DNA from: Bacteroides graminisolvens DSM 19988 = JCM 15093
GTDB taxonomy: Bacteria; Bacteroidota; Bacteroidia; Bacteroidales; Bacteroidaceae
Length of the DNA: 64,000 nt
Reading direction: 5' to 3'
Assembly (NCBI RefSeq): GCF_000428125.1
Contig: NZ_KE386627.1
Span: 62,001 to 126,000 of the forward strand
The notes beneath the pieces are model-generated. The model was not told where the DNA came from and ran no database searches. It saw only the letters and a program-made list of their open reading frames with translations. Positions 20,895-30,163 of this stretch are shown piece by piece; position 1 is the stretch's first letter; each line of letters opens with the position of its first letter. The position numbers and the translations under genes were made by a program.

Positions 20895-21968
20895 TTATAA
20901 ACTTTCCGTGTGCAGCTTCTGCACACGCATTTGCGCAAAGCAGCCGGGGTAATTTTGTTGAATGAAATCCAGCAATTGCTCGCGCACGTCAACCCGCAAA
21001 TCCCAGTTCAGAGAGGCATCTTTGCTACTCACCAGCACGCGAAGTTCCTTGTAACGCTCTTTGGTGTCGGTCACCTGAATGTTGGCTACGCGCCCGTCCC
21101 ACTTAGGGTGATGCTGCACAATCTCCGTCAGCCGTGAGCGCAGCGCATCCAGGGGCAAGGCATAATCAACGTATAGAAACACCGTTCCCAGAATCTCCGC
21201 GGTGCTACGTGTCCAGTTCTGAAAAGGCTTTTCAATGAAATAAGTAACGGGCAGTATCAGCCGCCTCTCATCCCAAATCTTCACCACAACGTAGGTTAGC
21301 GTAATCTCTTCAATGCGGCCCCATTCACCCTCCACAATGACCACATCATCCAGTCGGATGGGCTGCGTAATGGCAATCTGTACACCCGCCAGCACGGTGG
21401 CGATGCTCTTTTGCGCGGCAAACCCCACGATAATACCTGCAATACCTGCCGAGGTGAGCAGACTGACACCAATGGAACGCACCTGCTCAAACGTCATCAG
21501 GCAAATGCCCAGCACCACCACGACAATGGTGGCAACGATGATGTTTTCAAAGATTTTCATGCGGGTAAGGTTCCTGCGCGCATTCAGGTTGTCGGCCGTA
21601 TGAATATCGAGCTTGTTGAGCCAATAGTAAAAGAATGCTTTCACTATTTTAATGACAAGCCACCCCACGGTGAGTATCAGCAAAATGTTGTTGATGCTCA
21701 TTAACGTGCTGAAAATAGGCGTTTCTGATATGAATGAATGGCTGAATATTTTAAACAGAATCCATAGAAGCAACCACAGAACAGGTATCTTCAGAATGTC
21801 AATCACAAAGCTGTTGACAGCCGGCTTTCTAATGAGCGATTTTCGCTTCAAAACGCTAATTACGCGTTGGTAAATTAGGTACAGCAGCAGGCTGCTCAAT
21901 AGAAACAGCCCCATTCCTATTAAAATGCGGTAAGGTTCTTGAGACATTAATCTTTCAATAAAATTCAT
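20895..21968 (-). CDS. Mechanosensitive ion channel, MscS family
   Basis: A 357-residue inner-membrane protein with about four N-terminal transmembrane helices and the MscS pore/beta core: SAGIAGIIVGFAAQKSIATV (pore helix), ITQPIRLDDVVIVEGEWGRI and EEITLTYVVVKIWDERRLILP quoted in parts as EEITLTYVVV and DERRLILPVTYF. The C-terminal alpha/beta domain follows. It should release solutes on osmotic downshock. It is convergent with fhs. I give no finer symbol because YnaI/YbdG-like and MscS-like paralogues cannot be separated by eye. Confidence 0.92.
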   Translation of the reverse strand: MNFIERLMSQEPYRILIGMGLFLLSSLLLYLIYQRVISVLKRKSLIRKPAVNSFVIDILKIPVLWLLLWILFKIFSHSFISETPIFSTLMSINNILLILTVGWLVIKIVKAFFYYWLNKLDIHTADNLNARRNLTRMKIFENIIVATIVVVVLGICLMTFEQVRSIGVSLLTSAGIAGIIVGFAAQKSIATVLAGVQIAITQPIRLDDVVIVEGEWGRIEEITLTYVVVKIWDERRLILPVTYFIEKPFQNWTRSTAEILGTVFLYVDYALPLDALRSRLTEIVQHHPKWDGRVANIQVTDTKERYKELRVLVSSKDASLNWDLRVDVREQLLDFIQQNYPGCFAQMRVQKLHTESL

Positions 21969-22112
21969 AGGCTATATGTATTTAGAAAAGTGAATAATAA
22001 GCTGATTGCGGCACGGCTCCCTATTCATGCAAACGCCTCTGCGGGGTGTTTGGTTCATTTTGGCTGTTCATACCAGCGAGCTTGATAAATTTGTGAAGCC
22101 CCGTTTGTAACC

Positions 22113-22153
22113 TAAATAAAAAAAACCACCGCGCAATGTGAGTAACGCGGTGG
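22113..22153 (-). terminator. Terminator after glyA
   Basis: Perfect 8-bp arms CCACCGCG / CGCGGTGG (22126-22133, 22146-22153) with a 12-nt loop. Read on the minus strand the hairpin is followed by a T-rich tract. Confidence 0.75.
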
Positions 22154-22221
22154 ATAAAATCAATTTTTTTATTATGAAAAACAAACATTTTAGACGTCTC
22201 GCGACGTCCATCAAGAAGATC

Positions 22222-23502
22222 TTAATATGCAAACAGAGGATATTTCTCCATTGTCTTGTTTACGCGTGCACGAACTTCGGCAATAACAGCCTCATTCTCT
22301 ACGTTTGACAATACAGTTTCAATCATTTCGGCTATTTCAGCCATTAAATCCTCTTTGGCACCACGAGTCGTAATAGCCGGAGTTCCCAAACGGATACCCG
22401 AAGTCTGGAAAGCCGAGCGACTATCAAACGGAACCATATTTTTGTTTACAGTAATATCAGCAGAAACCAAAGCCTTTTCGGCTACTTTACCGGTCAATTC
22501 GGGGTATTTGGCACGAAGATCAACCAACATAGAGTGGTTGTCGGTACCGCCCGAAACGATGGTAAATCCGCGGTCCATCAATGCTTTTGCCAATGCAGCA
22601 GCATTCTTTTGAACCTGTTGTTGGTATTCTTTGTATTCGGGTTGCAAGCACTCGCCAAATGAAACAGCTTTGGCAGCAATGACATGCTCCAGCGGTCCAC
22701 CCTGAATACCGGGGAACACAGCAGAGTCAAGCAACTGCGACATCATTTTCACTTCGCCTTTCGGAGTGGTTTTTCCCCATGGATTTGGGAAATCCTTACC
22801 CATCAGGATCACACCACCGCGTGGACCACGCAATGTTTTGTGAGTGGTAGAAGTCACGATGTGTGCGTACTTAACCGGATTTTCGAGCAAACCTGCGGCA
22901 ATGAGTCCGGCAGGATGCGCCATGTCAATCATCAGCAGTGCACCCACTTTATCGGCAATTTCGCGCATGCGTTTGTAGTCCCATTCGCGAGAGTAGGCAG
23001 AGCCACCACCAATAATCAATTTGGGTTTTTCACGTAAAGCAACTTCTTCCATCTGGTCGTAATCTACGCGACCGGTTTCTTGCTTCACGTTATATTCGCA
23101 GGGAGTATAGATTATTCCCGAAGTATTAACCAATGAACCGTGAGAAAGGTGACCACCGTGTGCCAGGTTCAATCCCAGGAATTTATCACCGGGGTTCAGA
23201 ACAGCCAAGAAAACAGCGGCATTAGCCTGAGCGCCCGAGTGCGGTTGCACGTTGGCCCATTCGGCACCGAATATTTCCTTTAAGCGGTCAATAGCAATTT
23301 GCTCGCTCTGATCCACCACTTCGCAACCACCATAATAACGCTTGCCGGGGTAGCCTTCAGCGTATTTATTCGTTAAGCAAGAGCCCATGGCCTGCATTAC
23401 TTGGTCACTAACGAAATTTTCTGATGCAATCAGTTCGATGCCTTTCAACTGACGTTGATGCTCTTTTTCGATAATATCGAAAATTAAATCGTCTCTTTTC
23501 AT
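22222..23502 (-). CDS. glyA: Serine hydroxymethyltransferase
   Basis: A 426-residue PLP enzyme that interconverts serine and glycine while charging THF. The PLP-lysine motif is [14 protein letters not shown]; also [30 protein letters not shown] and [14 protein letters not shown]. It lies close to fhs and so belongs to the same one-carbon supply. A minus-strand TAATTTTG box (complement of 23557-23564) lies 55 bases upstream. Confidence 0.97.
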   Translation of the reverse strand: MKRDDLIFDIIEKEHQRQLKGIELIASENFVSDQVMQAMGSCLTNKYAEGYPGKRYYGGCEVVDQSEQIAIDRLKEIFGAEWANVQPHSGAQANAAVFLAVLNPGDKFLGLNLAHGGHLSHGSLVNTSGIIYTPCEYNVKQETGRVDYDQMEEVALREKPKLIIGGGSAYSREWDYKRMREIADKVGALLMIDMAHPAGLIAAGLLENPVKYAHIVTSTTHKTLRGPRGGVILMGKDFPNPWGKTTPKGEVKMMSQLLDSAVFPGIQGGPLEHVIAAKAVSFGECLQPEYKEYQQQVQKNAAALAKALMDRGFTIVSGGTDNHSMLVDLRAKYPELTGKVAEKALVSADITVNKNMVPFDSRSAFQTSGIRLGTPAITTRGAKEDLMAEIAEMIETVLSNVENEAVIAEVRARVNKTMEKYPLFAY

Positions 23503-23556
23503 TCTTTTTGTAGTAAGATAATAAGTAGTTGTTTCGAGATCCTTTGTTTAAGCGCA

Positions 23557-23564
23557 CAAAATTA
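23557..23564 (-). promoter_or_regulatory. Candidate -7 box (TAATTTTG) for glyA
   Basis: An exact TAnnTTTG match on the minus strand, 55 bases before glyA. The nearest TTG is 24 bases away, longer than the usual spacing. Confidence 0.35.
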
Positions 23565-23623
23565 ATCAAAAAAAATGATATATTCATGCAAACTATCGGA
23601 ATTAATGCCGATAAAATTTCAAT

Positions 23624-24430
23624 TTAGAATATGACGCCCAGCGAAAAACTCAGCACATTGTCTCGTCTTTTGAACGAAATATCACCACTTGATGTTCCTC
23701 CGGTTGTTGTTGCATCCGTGTAAGTAACAGATTTGGTGAGGTTGTTGAACCCCTGTTCGTAACGGAAGTCAAAGTAAATGTGCGATATGCTCACCGATAC
23801 GCCGGCAGCCATTCCCACGTTAAACCTGCGCAATTCTTCTACCACATCTTGCTGCCCGAAGTTCTCAAACTCAATGTCGTTTTTCCGTGTGCGGATGTAC
23901 TTGAGTTTGGGACCTGCAAAGACCGACATATTGTAAGGCCCTTCTTTCACGAGACTGTAACCGTAGTACACCGGCACGTCAATGCTGTGAATGCTAGACC
24001 GCAGGTAAGCATATTGCGGTTCCACATCCGTGCCGTGCTCACCCAGTCTGTCGAACTCAATTTCGCCCCGGCTGATGGTGTATGACACCTCGGGCTGAAC
24101 GAAATGCTTCCTGATGTTGAACCGCATGAACAACGTTCCGGCATAACCAATCTTGTAATTGTTCTGCACATCGTCGATCGTGATGCCGCTTATTTTCAGC
24201 GATGAAACCTGGTACATGGTAGAGTTGAACCCCGCCCTGAAACCAACGTTCACCTTGTGTTGGTTAGGAAGCCGGTGCGTTTTCTTTTTCTCCGGAGCCA
24301 CAACCGTTTCGTCCTGCTGCCACACCGTTACATGCTGTTGCGACGGCACGGTTGTTAACGTATCTGTTTCTTGCGAAAAGATACTGCCCACGGCACAGGA
24401 ACAAATGATAAAAGCAAGCAGTCGTTTCAT
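23624..24430 (-). CDS. Outer-membrane beta-barrel protein (PorT-like)
   Basis: A 268-residue protein with a signal peptide (MKRLLAFIICSCAVGSIFSQ), a proline/lysine-containing linker of ~35 residues, and then alternating amphipathic strands ending in a terminal aromatic (NVLSFSLGVIF), as expected of small outer-membrane barrels. VNVGFRAGFNSTMY resembles the start of the PorT-type family. Its partner or ligand is unknown. It is 23 bases downstream of the flavin reductase gene, at the end of the pyrB-pyrI run. Confidence 0.8.
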   Translation of the reverse strand: MKRLLAFIICSCAVGSIFSQETDTLTTVPSQQHVTVWQQDETVVAPEKKKTHRLPNQHKVNVGFRAGFNSTMYQVSSLKISGITIDDVQNNYKIGYAGTLFMRFNIRKHFVQPEVSYTISRGEIEFDRLGEHGTDVEPQYAYLRSSIHSIDVPVYYGYSLVKEGPYNMSVFAGPKLKYIRTRKNDIEFENFGQQDVVEELRRFNVGMAAGVSVSISHIYFDFRYEQGFNNLTKSVTYTDATTTGGTSSGDISFKRRDNVLSFSLGVIF

Positions 24431-24453
24431 TCTTTATCTTTTAGAGGTGGCTA

Positions 24454-25026
24454 TCACTTCTTATTTTTCTTCTCGACGGACCATCCGAACTTGCCGATGT
24501 GCGCTCCCAATTCGAAATACCCCCCGTGCACATACACCAGCGGGTTTGTTTCGGCCAGCTCCAGCTTGCCCGTTTCACGGTTCAGGTGCTCCTGATCCGC
24601 CCGCACATTCACCACATCGGCAATGAACATGTGATGCGATCCCAGCGCCATAATTTCCTTTACGCGGCATTCAATACACAAGGGCGACTCCTCCACCAGC
24701 GGAGCCTGCACCACGGAGCACTTGCCGGGAGTGAGCTTCATCTCCTCGAACTTATTAAAATCCTTGCCCGAACGCACCCCACACCAGTCGGTTGCAAACG
24801 CCATATCTTTCGTTGTGAGGTTAATCACAAACTCCATGTTCTTCTTGATAATGTCATACGAATGCCTTTCGGGGCGCACCGAAATGTAACACATGGGCGG
24901 ATTGGTACAGATGGTTCCCACCCACGAAAGAGTAATGAGGTTATACTCCTCCTCGGTGCTTCCGCAGCTTACAATAACAGCAGGCAGCGGATAAATCATC
25001 GTTCCCGGTTTCCAGTCTTCTTTCAT
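24454..25026 (-). CDS. Flavin reductase family protein (FMN-binding split barrel)
   Basis: The ATG at 25026 overlaps the pyrI stop (ATGA) and is preferred over longer versions. The 190-residue product shows the flavin reductase-like pattern: [56 protein letters not shown] and a [15 protein letters not shown] block. It probably binds FMN; no substrate can be named. Translational coupling to pyrI puts it in the pyrimidine operon, though no direct pathway role is evident. Confidence 0.85.
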   Translation of the reverse strand: MKEDWKPGTMIYPLPAVIVSCGSTEEEYNLITLSWVGTICTNPPMCYISVRPERHSYDIIKKNMEFVINLTTKDMAFATDWCGVRSGKDFNKFEEMKLTPGKCSVVQAPLVEESPLCIECRVKEIMALGSHHMFIADVVNVRADQEHLNRETGKLELAETNPLVYVHGGYFELGAHIGKFGWSVEKKNKK

Positions 25027-25484
25027 AAAATAACAATCTCTTCTTTTCTTTGTTCCTTTTCGCAGTAGTGACATTTGAGCACACAATTCTCCTTATCGGT
25101 TACGTGAAACAGTGTGGCCATGGGTTCATTGTTGGTAATGCATTTGGGGTTGGCACACTTCACGATGCCTTTCAAATCATCGGGCATGTACACCTCTTTC
25201 TTTTCAATAACCTCGTAATCACGAATAATGTTCAGTTTCACGTGAGGAGCCACGACAGAAATTCGGTTAATCTCCTCGTCGCAGAAAAACTTATCGGCTA
25301 TTTTGATGATGCCCTTTGTGCCCAACTTCTTGCTTTCGAGGTTGAAACCGATGGTGATGTTATTCTCCATGTGTTCCAGTCCCAACAGAGAAACCACCGT
25401 GAAGAGCTTTTCGGCAGGAATATGGTCAATTACAGTGCCGTTTCTTAGAGCGGCCACCTGCAAAGCTTGTTTATTCTTATTCAT
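25023..25484 (-). CDS. pyrI: Aspartate carbamoyltransferase regulatory subunit
   Basis: A 153-residue protein with an N-terminal allosteric nucleotide-binding domain ([20 protein letters not shown]) and a C-terminal zinc domain whose four Cys are visible (CANPKCITN ... LKCHYCEKE). It joins PyrB to form the feedback-regulated ATCase holoenzyme. It lies 21 bases after pyrB. Confidence 0.96.
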   Translation of the reverse strand: MNKNKQALQVAALRNGTVIDHIPAEKLFTVVSLLGLEHMENNITIGFNLESKKLGTKGIIKIADKFFCDEEINRISVVAPHVKLNIIRDYEVIEKKEVYMPDDLKGIVKCANPKCITNNEPMATLFHVTDKENCVLKCHYCEKEQRKEEIVIL

Positions 25485-25505
25485 TTGTGCGTTCCGTTAA
25501 TCAGT

Positions 25506-26432
25506 TTATAAGATATCTTGAAGAGTAATTCCCAGCACATCACACAAGATGGCTTCACGAGCATAAAGTCCGTTGAGCGCCTGCTGAAAATAGTACGCCT
25601 TGGGACTATCGTCTACGTCATACGCAATTTCGTTCACACGGGGCAGCGGATGCAGAATGCGCAGGTTGGGGCGCGTTTGCTCCAGCATTTTACTCCTTAA
25701 TATATACACATTCTTCACCCGTTCGTATTCCATCATGTCGGTAAAGCGTTCGCGTTGCACACGAGTCATGTACAGAATATCCGCATCGGCAATGATTTCT
25801 TCGTTGAAATCAGTGTGTTCCACATACCTGATGTTGTTTTGCCTGCAATACATCTTGTATTCCTCGGGCATCTTCAGCTCCTCGGGCGCAATGAAGTGAA
25901 AAACAGGATTGAAGTGGCGCATGGCCATGAGCAGCGAGTGCACGGTGCGTCCGTATTTCAGGTCGCCCACCAAGTAGATGTTCAGATTTTCGAGCGTTCC
26001 CTGTGTTTTGTAAATGGAATACAAGTCGAGCATGGTTTGCGAAGGATGCTGGTTGGCACCGTCGCCCGCGTTGACAATGGGGACGGGAGACACCTCACTG
26101 GCATAGCGTGCCGCCCCTTCGAGGTGATGCCTCATGACGATGACATCGGCATAATTGCTCACCATCATAATGGTGTCTTTCAGTGTTTCTCCTTTTGAAG
26201 AACTGGTTGCTTTGGGGTCACTGAACCCGATAACCCTAGCCCCCAAACGATTGGCAGCAGTTTCAAAACTCAGTCGGGTGCGGGTAGACGGTTCAAAAAA
26301 CAACGTGGCCACTACCTTACCCTGAAGAATCTTCCGGTTGGGGGTTTTTTCAAACTGCTTCGCCATTTCGAGCATATAGAGAATTTTCTCTTTGGAATAC
26401 TCGGCTATGGTTACTAAACTCCTGTTTTCCAT
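25506..26432 (-). CDS. pyrB: Aspartate carbamoyltransferase catalytic subunit
   Basis: A 308-residue enzyme carrying out the committed step of pyrimidine synthesis. Motifs: [15 protein letters not shown] (carbamoyl-phosphate site), [40 protein letters not shown] and [10 protein letters not shown] chose the ATG at 26432 ([15 protein letters not shown]), dropping ten upstream residues. It is the first gene of the pyrB-pyrI-flavin reductase run. Confidence 0.97.
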   Translation of the reverse strand: MENRSLVTIAEYSKEKILYMLEMAKQFEKTPNRKILQGKVVATLFFEPSTRTRLSFETAANRLGARVIGFSDPKATSSSKGETLKDTIMMVSNYADVIVMRHHLEGAARYASEVSPVPIVNAGDGANQHPSQTMLDLYSIYKTQGTLENLNIYLVGDLKYGRTVHSLLMAMRHFNPVFHFIAPEELKMPEEYKMYCRQNNIRYVEHTDFNEEIIADADILYMTRVQRERFTDMMEYERVKNVYILRSKMLEQTRPNLRILHPLPRVNEIAYDVDDSPKAYYFQQALNGLYAREAILCDVLGITLQDIL

Positions 26433-26585
26433 ATTGTTATCTGTTAATTTATACAACATCATAAATACGGAGCGTAAAGGTACGAATAAAATATGTTACC
26501 TCATGTATTTTTGCATTAACTTTGTGTTAGAAATATGCACGAAAGCGTTCAAAAATGATAAAAATGAAAAGGCTTGGCAAATATG

Positions 26586-26616
26586 TTGTGAAAGAGCAAC
26601 TTTTATTTTAATTTTG
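26586..26616 (+). promoter_or_regulatory. Bacteroidetes promoter for the PBP gene
   Basis: TTG (26586-26588), 20-base spacer, then TAATTTTG (26609-26616), 54 bases before the start codon. Both elements and the spacing fit the consensus. Confidence 0.6.
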
Positions 26617-26670
26617 CACACTTATTGCAGATGCAAAAGAAGTGATTATTCGTAAAAATACACCCGTAAA

Positions 26671-28998
26671 ATGATAAAAAAAGTAGTATTAGCATTGTGG
26701 ATATTCTTTGCCGTAGGCCTAGTGGCAGCCGTTATGCTGTTTGCCTCCATTGCATACGGATGGATAGGTTACATGCCCGCGATTGAAGAATTGGAAAACC
26801 CGAATTACAAGTTTGCCACCGAAATCCTCTCCGAAGACGGTAAAGTAATGGGCACTTGGTCGCTCAGCAAAGAAAACCGTGTGTACACCAGTTACAACGA
26901 GCTGTCGGCCAACGTGATCAACGCCCTCATTGCTACGGAAGATGTTCGCTTCAAAGACCATTCGGGCATTGACGCCATTGCTTTGGCGCGTGCCGTGGTG
27001 AAACGCGGCATATTCATGCAGAAGAATGCCGGTGGTGGTAGTACCATTACCCAACAGCTGTCCAAACAGCTCTATTCGCCCGACGCGAACAGCGTGACGC
27101 AACGTTTGTTTCAGAAACCCATTGAATGGGTGATAGCCGTGCGCCTGGAACGCTATTACACAAAAGAGGAAATACTCACGATGTACCTCAATAAGTTCGA
27201 CTTCTTAAATAACGCCGTGGGCATTAAAACCGCTTCGTACACCTATTTCGGTTGCGAACCCTCGGAACTGAAAATAGAAGAAGCTGCTACGCTGGTGGGC
27301 ATGTGTAAAAACCCGTCGCTCTTCAACCCGGTGCGTTTCAACGAACGCTCGCGCGGCAGACGCAACGTGGTGCTCGACCAGATGCGCAAGGCCGATTACA
27401 TTACCGAAGAAGAGTGCGACTCGCTGCAAGAGCTGCCCCTTACGCTGAAATACCACCGTGTGGACCACAAAGAGGGCCTCGCCACTTACTTCCGCGAATA
27501 CCTGCGCAGCATGATGACCGCCCGCAAGCCTAGCCGTGGCGATTACCGCAGCTGGCAGATGCAGAAGTATTACGAAGATTCGCTGGCATGGGAAACAAAC
27601 CCGCTGTACGGATGGTGCCAAAAGAATCACAAGAAAGACGGTTCGAATTACAACATTTACACCGACGGACTGAAAATATACACCACCATCGACTCGCGCA
27701 TGCAGAAATATGCCGAAGAAGCGGTGGAAGAACACTTGGGAGGCTACCTGCAAGGTCGTTTCTTTGCCGAAAAGAAAAACCGCAAAACAGCCCCTTACAC
27801 CAATCAGCTCACCGAAGAACAGGTGAAACAGATACTCGACAAGGCCATGAAGCAGACAGACCGTTACCGCATTATGAAGGACAACGGTGCTTCGGAATCG
27901 GAAATCAGACGGGCATTCAACACGCCCGAAGAGATGTCGGTTTTCACTTGGCATGGCGAGAAAGATACGGTGATGACTCCGATGGACTCCATCAGGTACT
28001 ACAAATACTTCCTGCGCACCGGCTTTGTGTCGATGGATCCGTTCAACGGCCATGTGAAAGCCTACGTGGGCGGTCCCAACTACACCTATTTCCAATATGA
28101 CATGGCCATGGTGGGACGCCGGCAGATTGGTTCAACCATTAAGCCGTACTTGTATTCGCTCGCCATGGAAAACGGATTCTCTCCGTGTGACGAGGCGCGC
28201 AACGTGGAGCAAACCATCATTACCGAGGCCGGTGAGGCGTGGTCGCCCCGCAACAGCTCGCGCGATCGCTACGGCGAAATGGTTACGCTGAAATGGGGAT
28301 TGGCCCGTTCTAACAACTGGATCTCGGCTTACCTCATGAGTAAACTCAATCCGTATGCGTTGGTGAGACTTATTCACTCGTTCGGGGTGCTGAACAAAGA
28401 CATTCAGCCCACACCCTCGCTTTGTTTGGGCCCGTGCGAAATTTCCGTGGGCGAGATGGTGAGCGCTTACACTGCTTTTGCCAACAAGGGTATTCGCGTG
28501 GCACCGCTGCTGGTGACTAAAATAGAAGATAGTGACGGCAACGTGATAGCCAACTTCACTCCGCAAATGGAGGAGGTAATCAGCGCTACCAGTGCTTACA
28601 AAATGCTTATTATGCTGCGTGCCGTGATTAACGAAGGTACGGGCGGGCGCGTGCGCCGCTACGGCATTACGGCAGATATGGGTGGTAAAACGGGTACCAC
28701 AAACCGTAATTCGGACGGATGGTTCATGGGCTTCACACCCTCGCTCGTATCGGGCTGTTGGGTAGGTGGCGAGGAGCGCGACATCCATTTCGATACGATG
28801 TATGACGGACAGGGTGCTTCCATGGCTCTGCCTATTTGGGCGCTTTACATGAATAAGGTGTATGCCGACAAGTCGCTGGGTTACGACCAAACGGAACGGT
28901 TCAAGTTACCCGAAGGATTCGACCCCTGCGGTAGTGGTGAAGGAGATCCTTCGACTACGCCGACGGAAAGCACCGGTATTGACGACCTGTTCAGGTAA
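26671..28998 (+). CDS. Class A penicillin-binding protein (PBP1A type)
   Basis: A 775-residue inner-membrane enzyme: one N-terminal transmembrane helix, a GT51 glycosyltransferase domain (EDVRFKDHSGID, GGSTITQQLSKQLY, ILTMYLNKFDFLNNAVG) and a transpeptidase domain with SxxK in GSTIKPYLYSLAMENG, SxN in ARSNNW and KTG in MGGKTGTTNRNSDGWF. It polymerises and cross-links peptidoglycan. A Glu/Ser/Thr-rich tail ends the protein. A good promoter lies just upstream. Confidence 0.96.
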   Translation: MIKKVVLALWIFFAVGLVAAVMLFASIAYGWIGYMPAIEELENPNYKFATEILSEDGKVMGTWSLSKENRVYTSYNELSANVINALIATEDVRFKDHSGIDAIALARAVVKRGIFMQKNAGGGSTITQQLSKQLYSPDANSVTQRLFQKPIEWVIAVRLERYYTKEEILTMYLNKFDFLNNAVGIKTASYTYFGCEPSELKIEEAATLVGMCKNPSLFNPVRFNERSRGRRNVVLDQMRKADYITEEECDSLQELPLTLKYHRVDHKEGLATYFREYLRSMMTARKPSRGDYRSWQMQKYYEDSLAWETNPLYGWCQKNHKKDGSNYNIYTDGLKIYTTIDSRMQKYAEEAVEEHLGGYLQGRFFAEKKNRKTAPYTNQLTEEQVKQILDKAMKQTDRYRIMKDNGASESEIRRAFNTPEEMSVFTWHGEKDTVMTPMDSIRYYKYFLRTGFVSMDPFNGHVKAYVGGPNYTYFQYDMAMVGRRQIGSTIKPYLYSLAMENGFSPCDEARNVEQTIITEAGEAWSPRNSSRDRYGEMVTLKWGLARSNNWISAYLMSKLNPYALVRLIHSFGVLNKDIQPTPSLCLGPCEISVGEMVSAYTAFANKGIRVAPLLVTKIEDSDGNVIANFTPQMEEVISATSAYKMLIMLRAVINEGTGGRVRRYGITADMGGKTGTTNRNSDGWFMGFTPSLVSGCWVGGEERDIHFDTMYDGQGASMALPIWALYMNKVYADKSLGYDQTERFKLPEGFDPCGSGEGDPSTTPTESTGIDDLFR

Positions 28999-29009
28999 GC
29001 ACCGGTGGC

Positions 29010-29387
29010 ATGAATACCTGCATTATCTGCCTGGGGAGCAACGACGGCCGGGAGCAAAACCTGCAACTGGCACGTGAACGACTGACGGAAATTTATCCGT
29101 CTGTTCGTTTTTCTGAGGCATACCTCACCGCTGCGGAAGGACTTCAAAACCCGTCGCCCTTCCTCAATCAGGTAGCGGTGGTGCACACCCGGCAAACGGC
29201 CCACGAGGTGCGGGCTACGCTCAAGGAGCTGGAACGAGAGGCGGGTAGACTGCCTGCTCACAAGCAACTCGAGGTGATCAAGCTGGATGCCGACCTGTTG
29301 CAATTTAACGACCGGGTGCTGAAACCGGCCGACATGCAGCGCAGTTACGTGCAGCGCGGCATGGCGCAAGTAATGACCAATGAATAA
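29010..29387 (+). CDS. FolK-like hydroxymethyldihydropterin pyrophosphokinase (short, divergent)
   Basis: A 125-residue protein with HPPK features: a CLGSNDGREQNLQLA N terminus, NPSPFLNQVAVVHT, TLKELEREAGR and a VIKLDADLLQFNDRVLKP block corresponding to the DLDLLLYG region. It is shorter than typical FolK (~160) and the usual PHPR/FVL.PL segment is replaced by RSYVQRGM. The function is therefore likely but not certain. It sits between the PBP and kdsB genes with short gaps. Confidence 0.7.
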   Translation: MNTCIICLGSNDGREQNLQLARERLTEIYPSVRFSEAYLTAAEGLQNPSPFLNQVAVVHTRQTAHEVRATLKELEREAGRLPAHKQLEVIKLDADLLQFNDRVLKPADMQRSYVQRGMAQVMTNE

Positions 29388-29404
29388 CTTAAAAACAAGA
29401 TAAG

Positions 29405-30163
29405 ATGAAATTTCTGGGAATTATTCCGGCCCGATATGCATCCACCCGTTTCCCCGCGAAACCGTTGGCACTGCTGGGCGGAAAAACCGTGATTCAACGT
29501 GTGTATGAACAGGTGGCGGGCGTGCTCGACGAGGTGTATGTGGCTACCGATGACGAACGTATTGAGGCAGCCGTGCAGGCTTTTGGCGGGAAAGTGATTA
29601 TGACCTCGTCGCATCACAACAGCGGTACCGACCGTTGTTACGAGGCTGCCACCCGTGCGGGAGGCGATTTTGATGTGGTTATCAATATTCAGGGCGACGA
29701 ACCGTTTATTCAGCCTTCGCAGCTGGAAGCCATCAAAGAATGCTTCAACGATGCCACCACGCAGATAGCCACTTTGGTGAAACCGTTTACCGAAGCCGAC
29801 GGCTTTGAAGCGTTGGAGAATCCCAATTCGCCCAAGGTGGTGCTCAATAAAAACCGCCATGCACTTTATTTCAGCCGCTCCGTTATACCGTTTCAGCGCA
29901 ACGCCGAGAAGAAAGATTGGCTGAAAGGGCAGGTGTACTACAAGCACATCGGACTCTATGCTTACCGCACCGAGGTGTTGAAAGAGATAACCGCCTTGCC
30001 GCAGTCGGCTCTCGAATTGGCGGAGTCGCTGGAACAGCTGCGCTGGCTGGAGAACGGCTACACCATCAAAGCAGGTATCACCCACGTTGAAACCATTGGC
30101 ATCGACACCCCTCAGGATTTGCAGCGAGCAGAAGAATTTCTTCGTCAGATGAATGCCCGATAA
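29405..30163 (+). CDS. kdsB: CMP-Kdo synthetase (3-deoxy-manno-octulosonate cytidylyltransferase)
   Basis: A 252-residue cytosolic enzyme activating Kdo for lipopolysaccharide core. Motifs: FLGIIPARYASTRFPAKPLA (CTP-binding), SSHHNSGTDRCYEA, INIQGDEPFIQPSQLEAI and YKHIGLYAYRTEVLKEI. Length and order fit the family. It overlaps or abuts the M16 gene. Confidence 0.97.
   Translation: MKFLGIIPARYASTRFPAKPLALLGGKTVIQRVYEQVAGVLDEVYVATDDERIEAAVQAFGGKVIMTSSHHNSGTDRCYEAATRAGGDFDVVINIQGDEPFIQPSQLEAIKECFNDATTQIATLVKPFTEADGFEALENPNSPKVVLNKNRHALYFSRSVIPFQRNAEKKDWLKGQVYYKHIGLYAYRTEVLKEITALPQSALELAESLEQLRWLENGYTIKAGITHVETIGIDTPQDLQRAEEFLRQMNAR

Noticed and set aside
22174..22320. Small plus-strand frame starting [17 protein letters not shown]
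   Set aside because: It runs into the antisense of glyA, lacks a promoter, and no family is recognised.
26392..26655. 87-codon plus-strand frame before the PBP gene
   Set aside because: It overlaps pyrB antisense and covers the PBP promoter; composition is noncoding.
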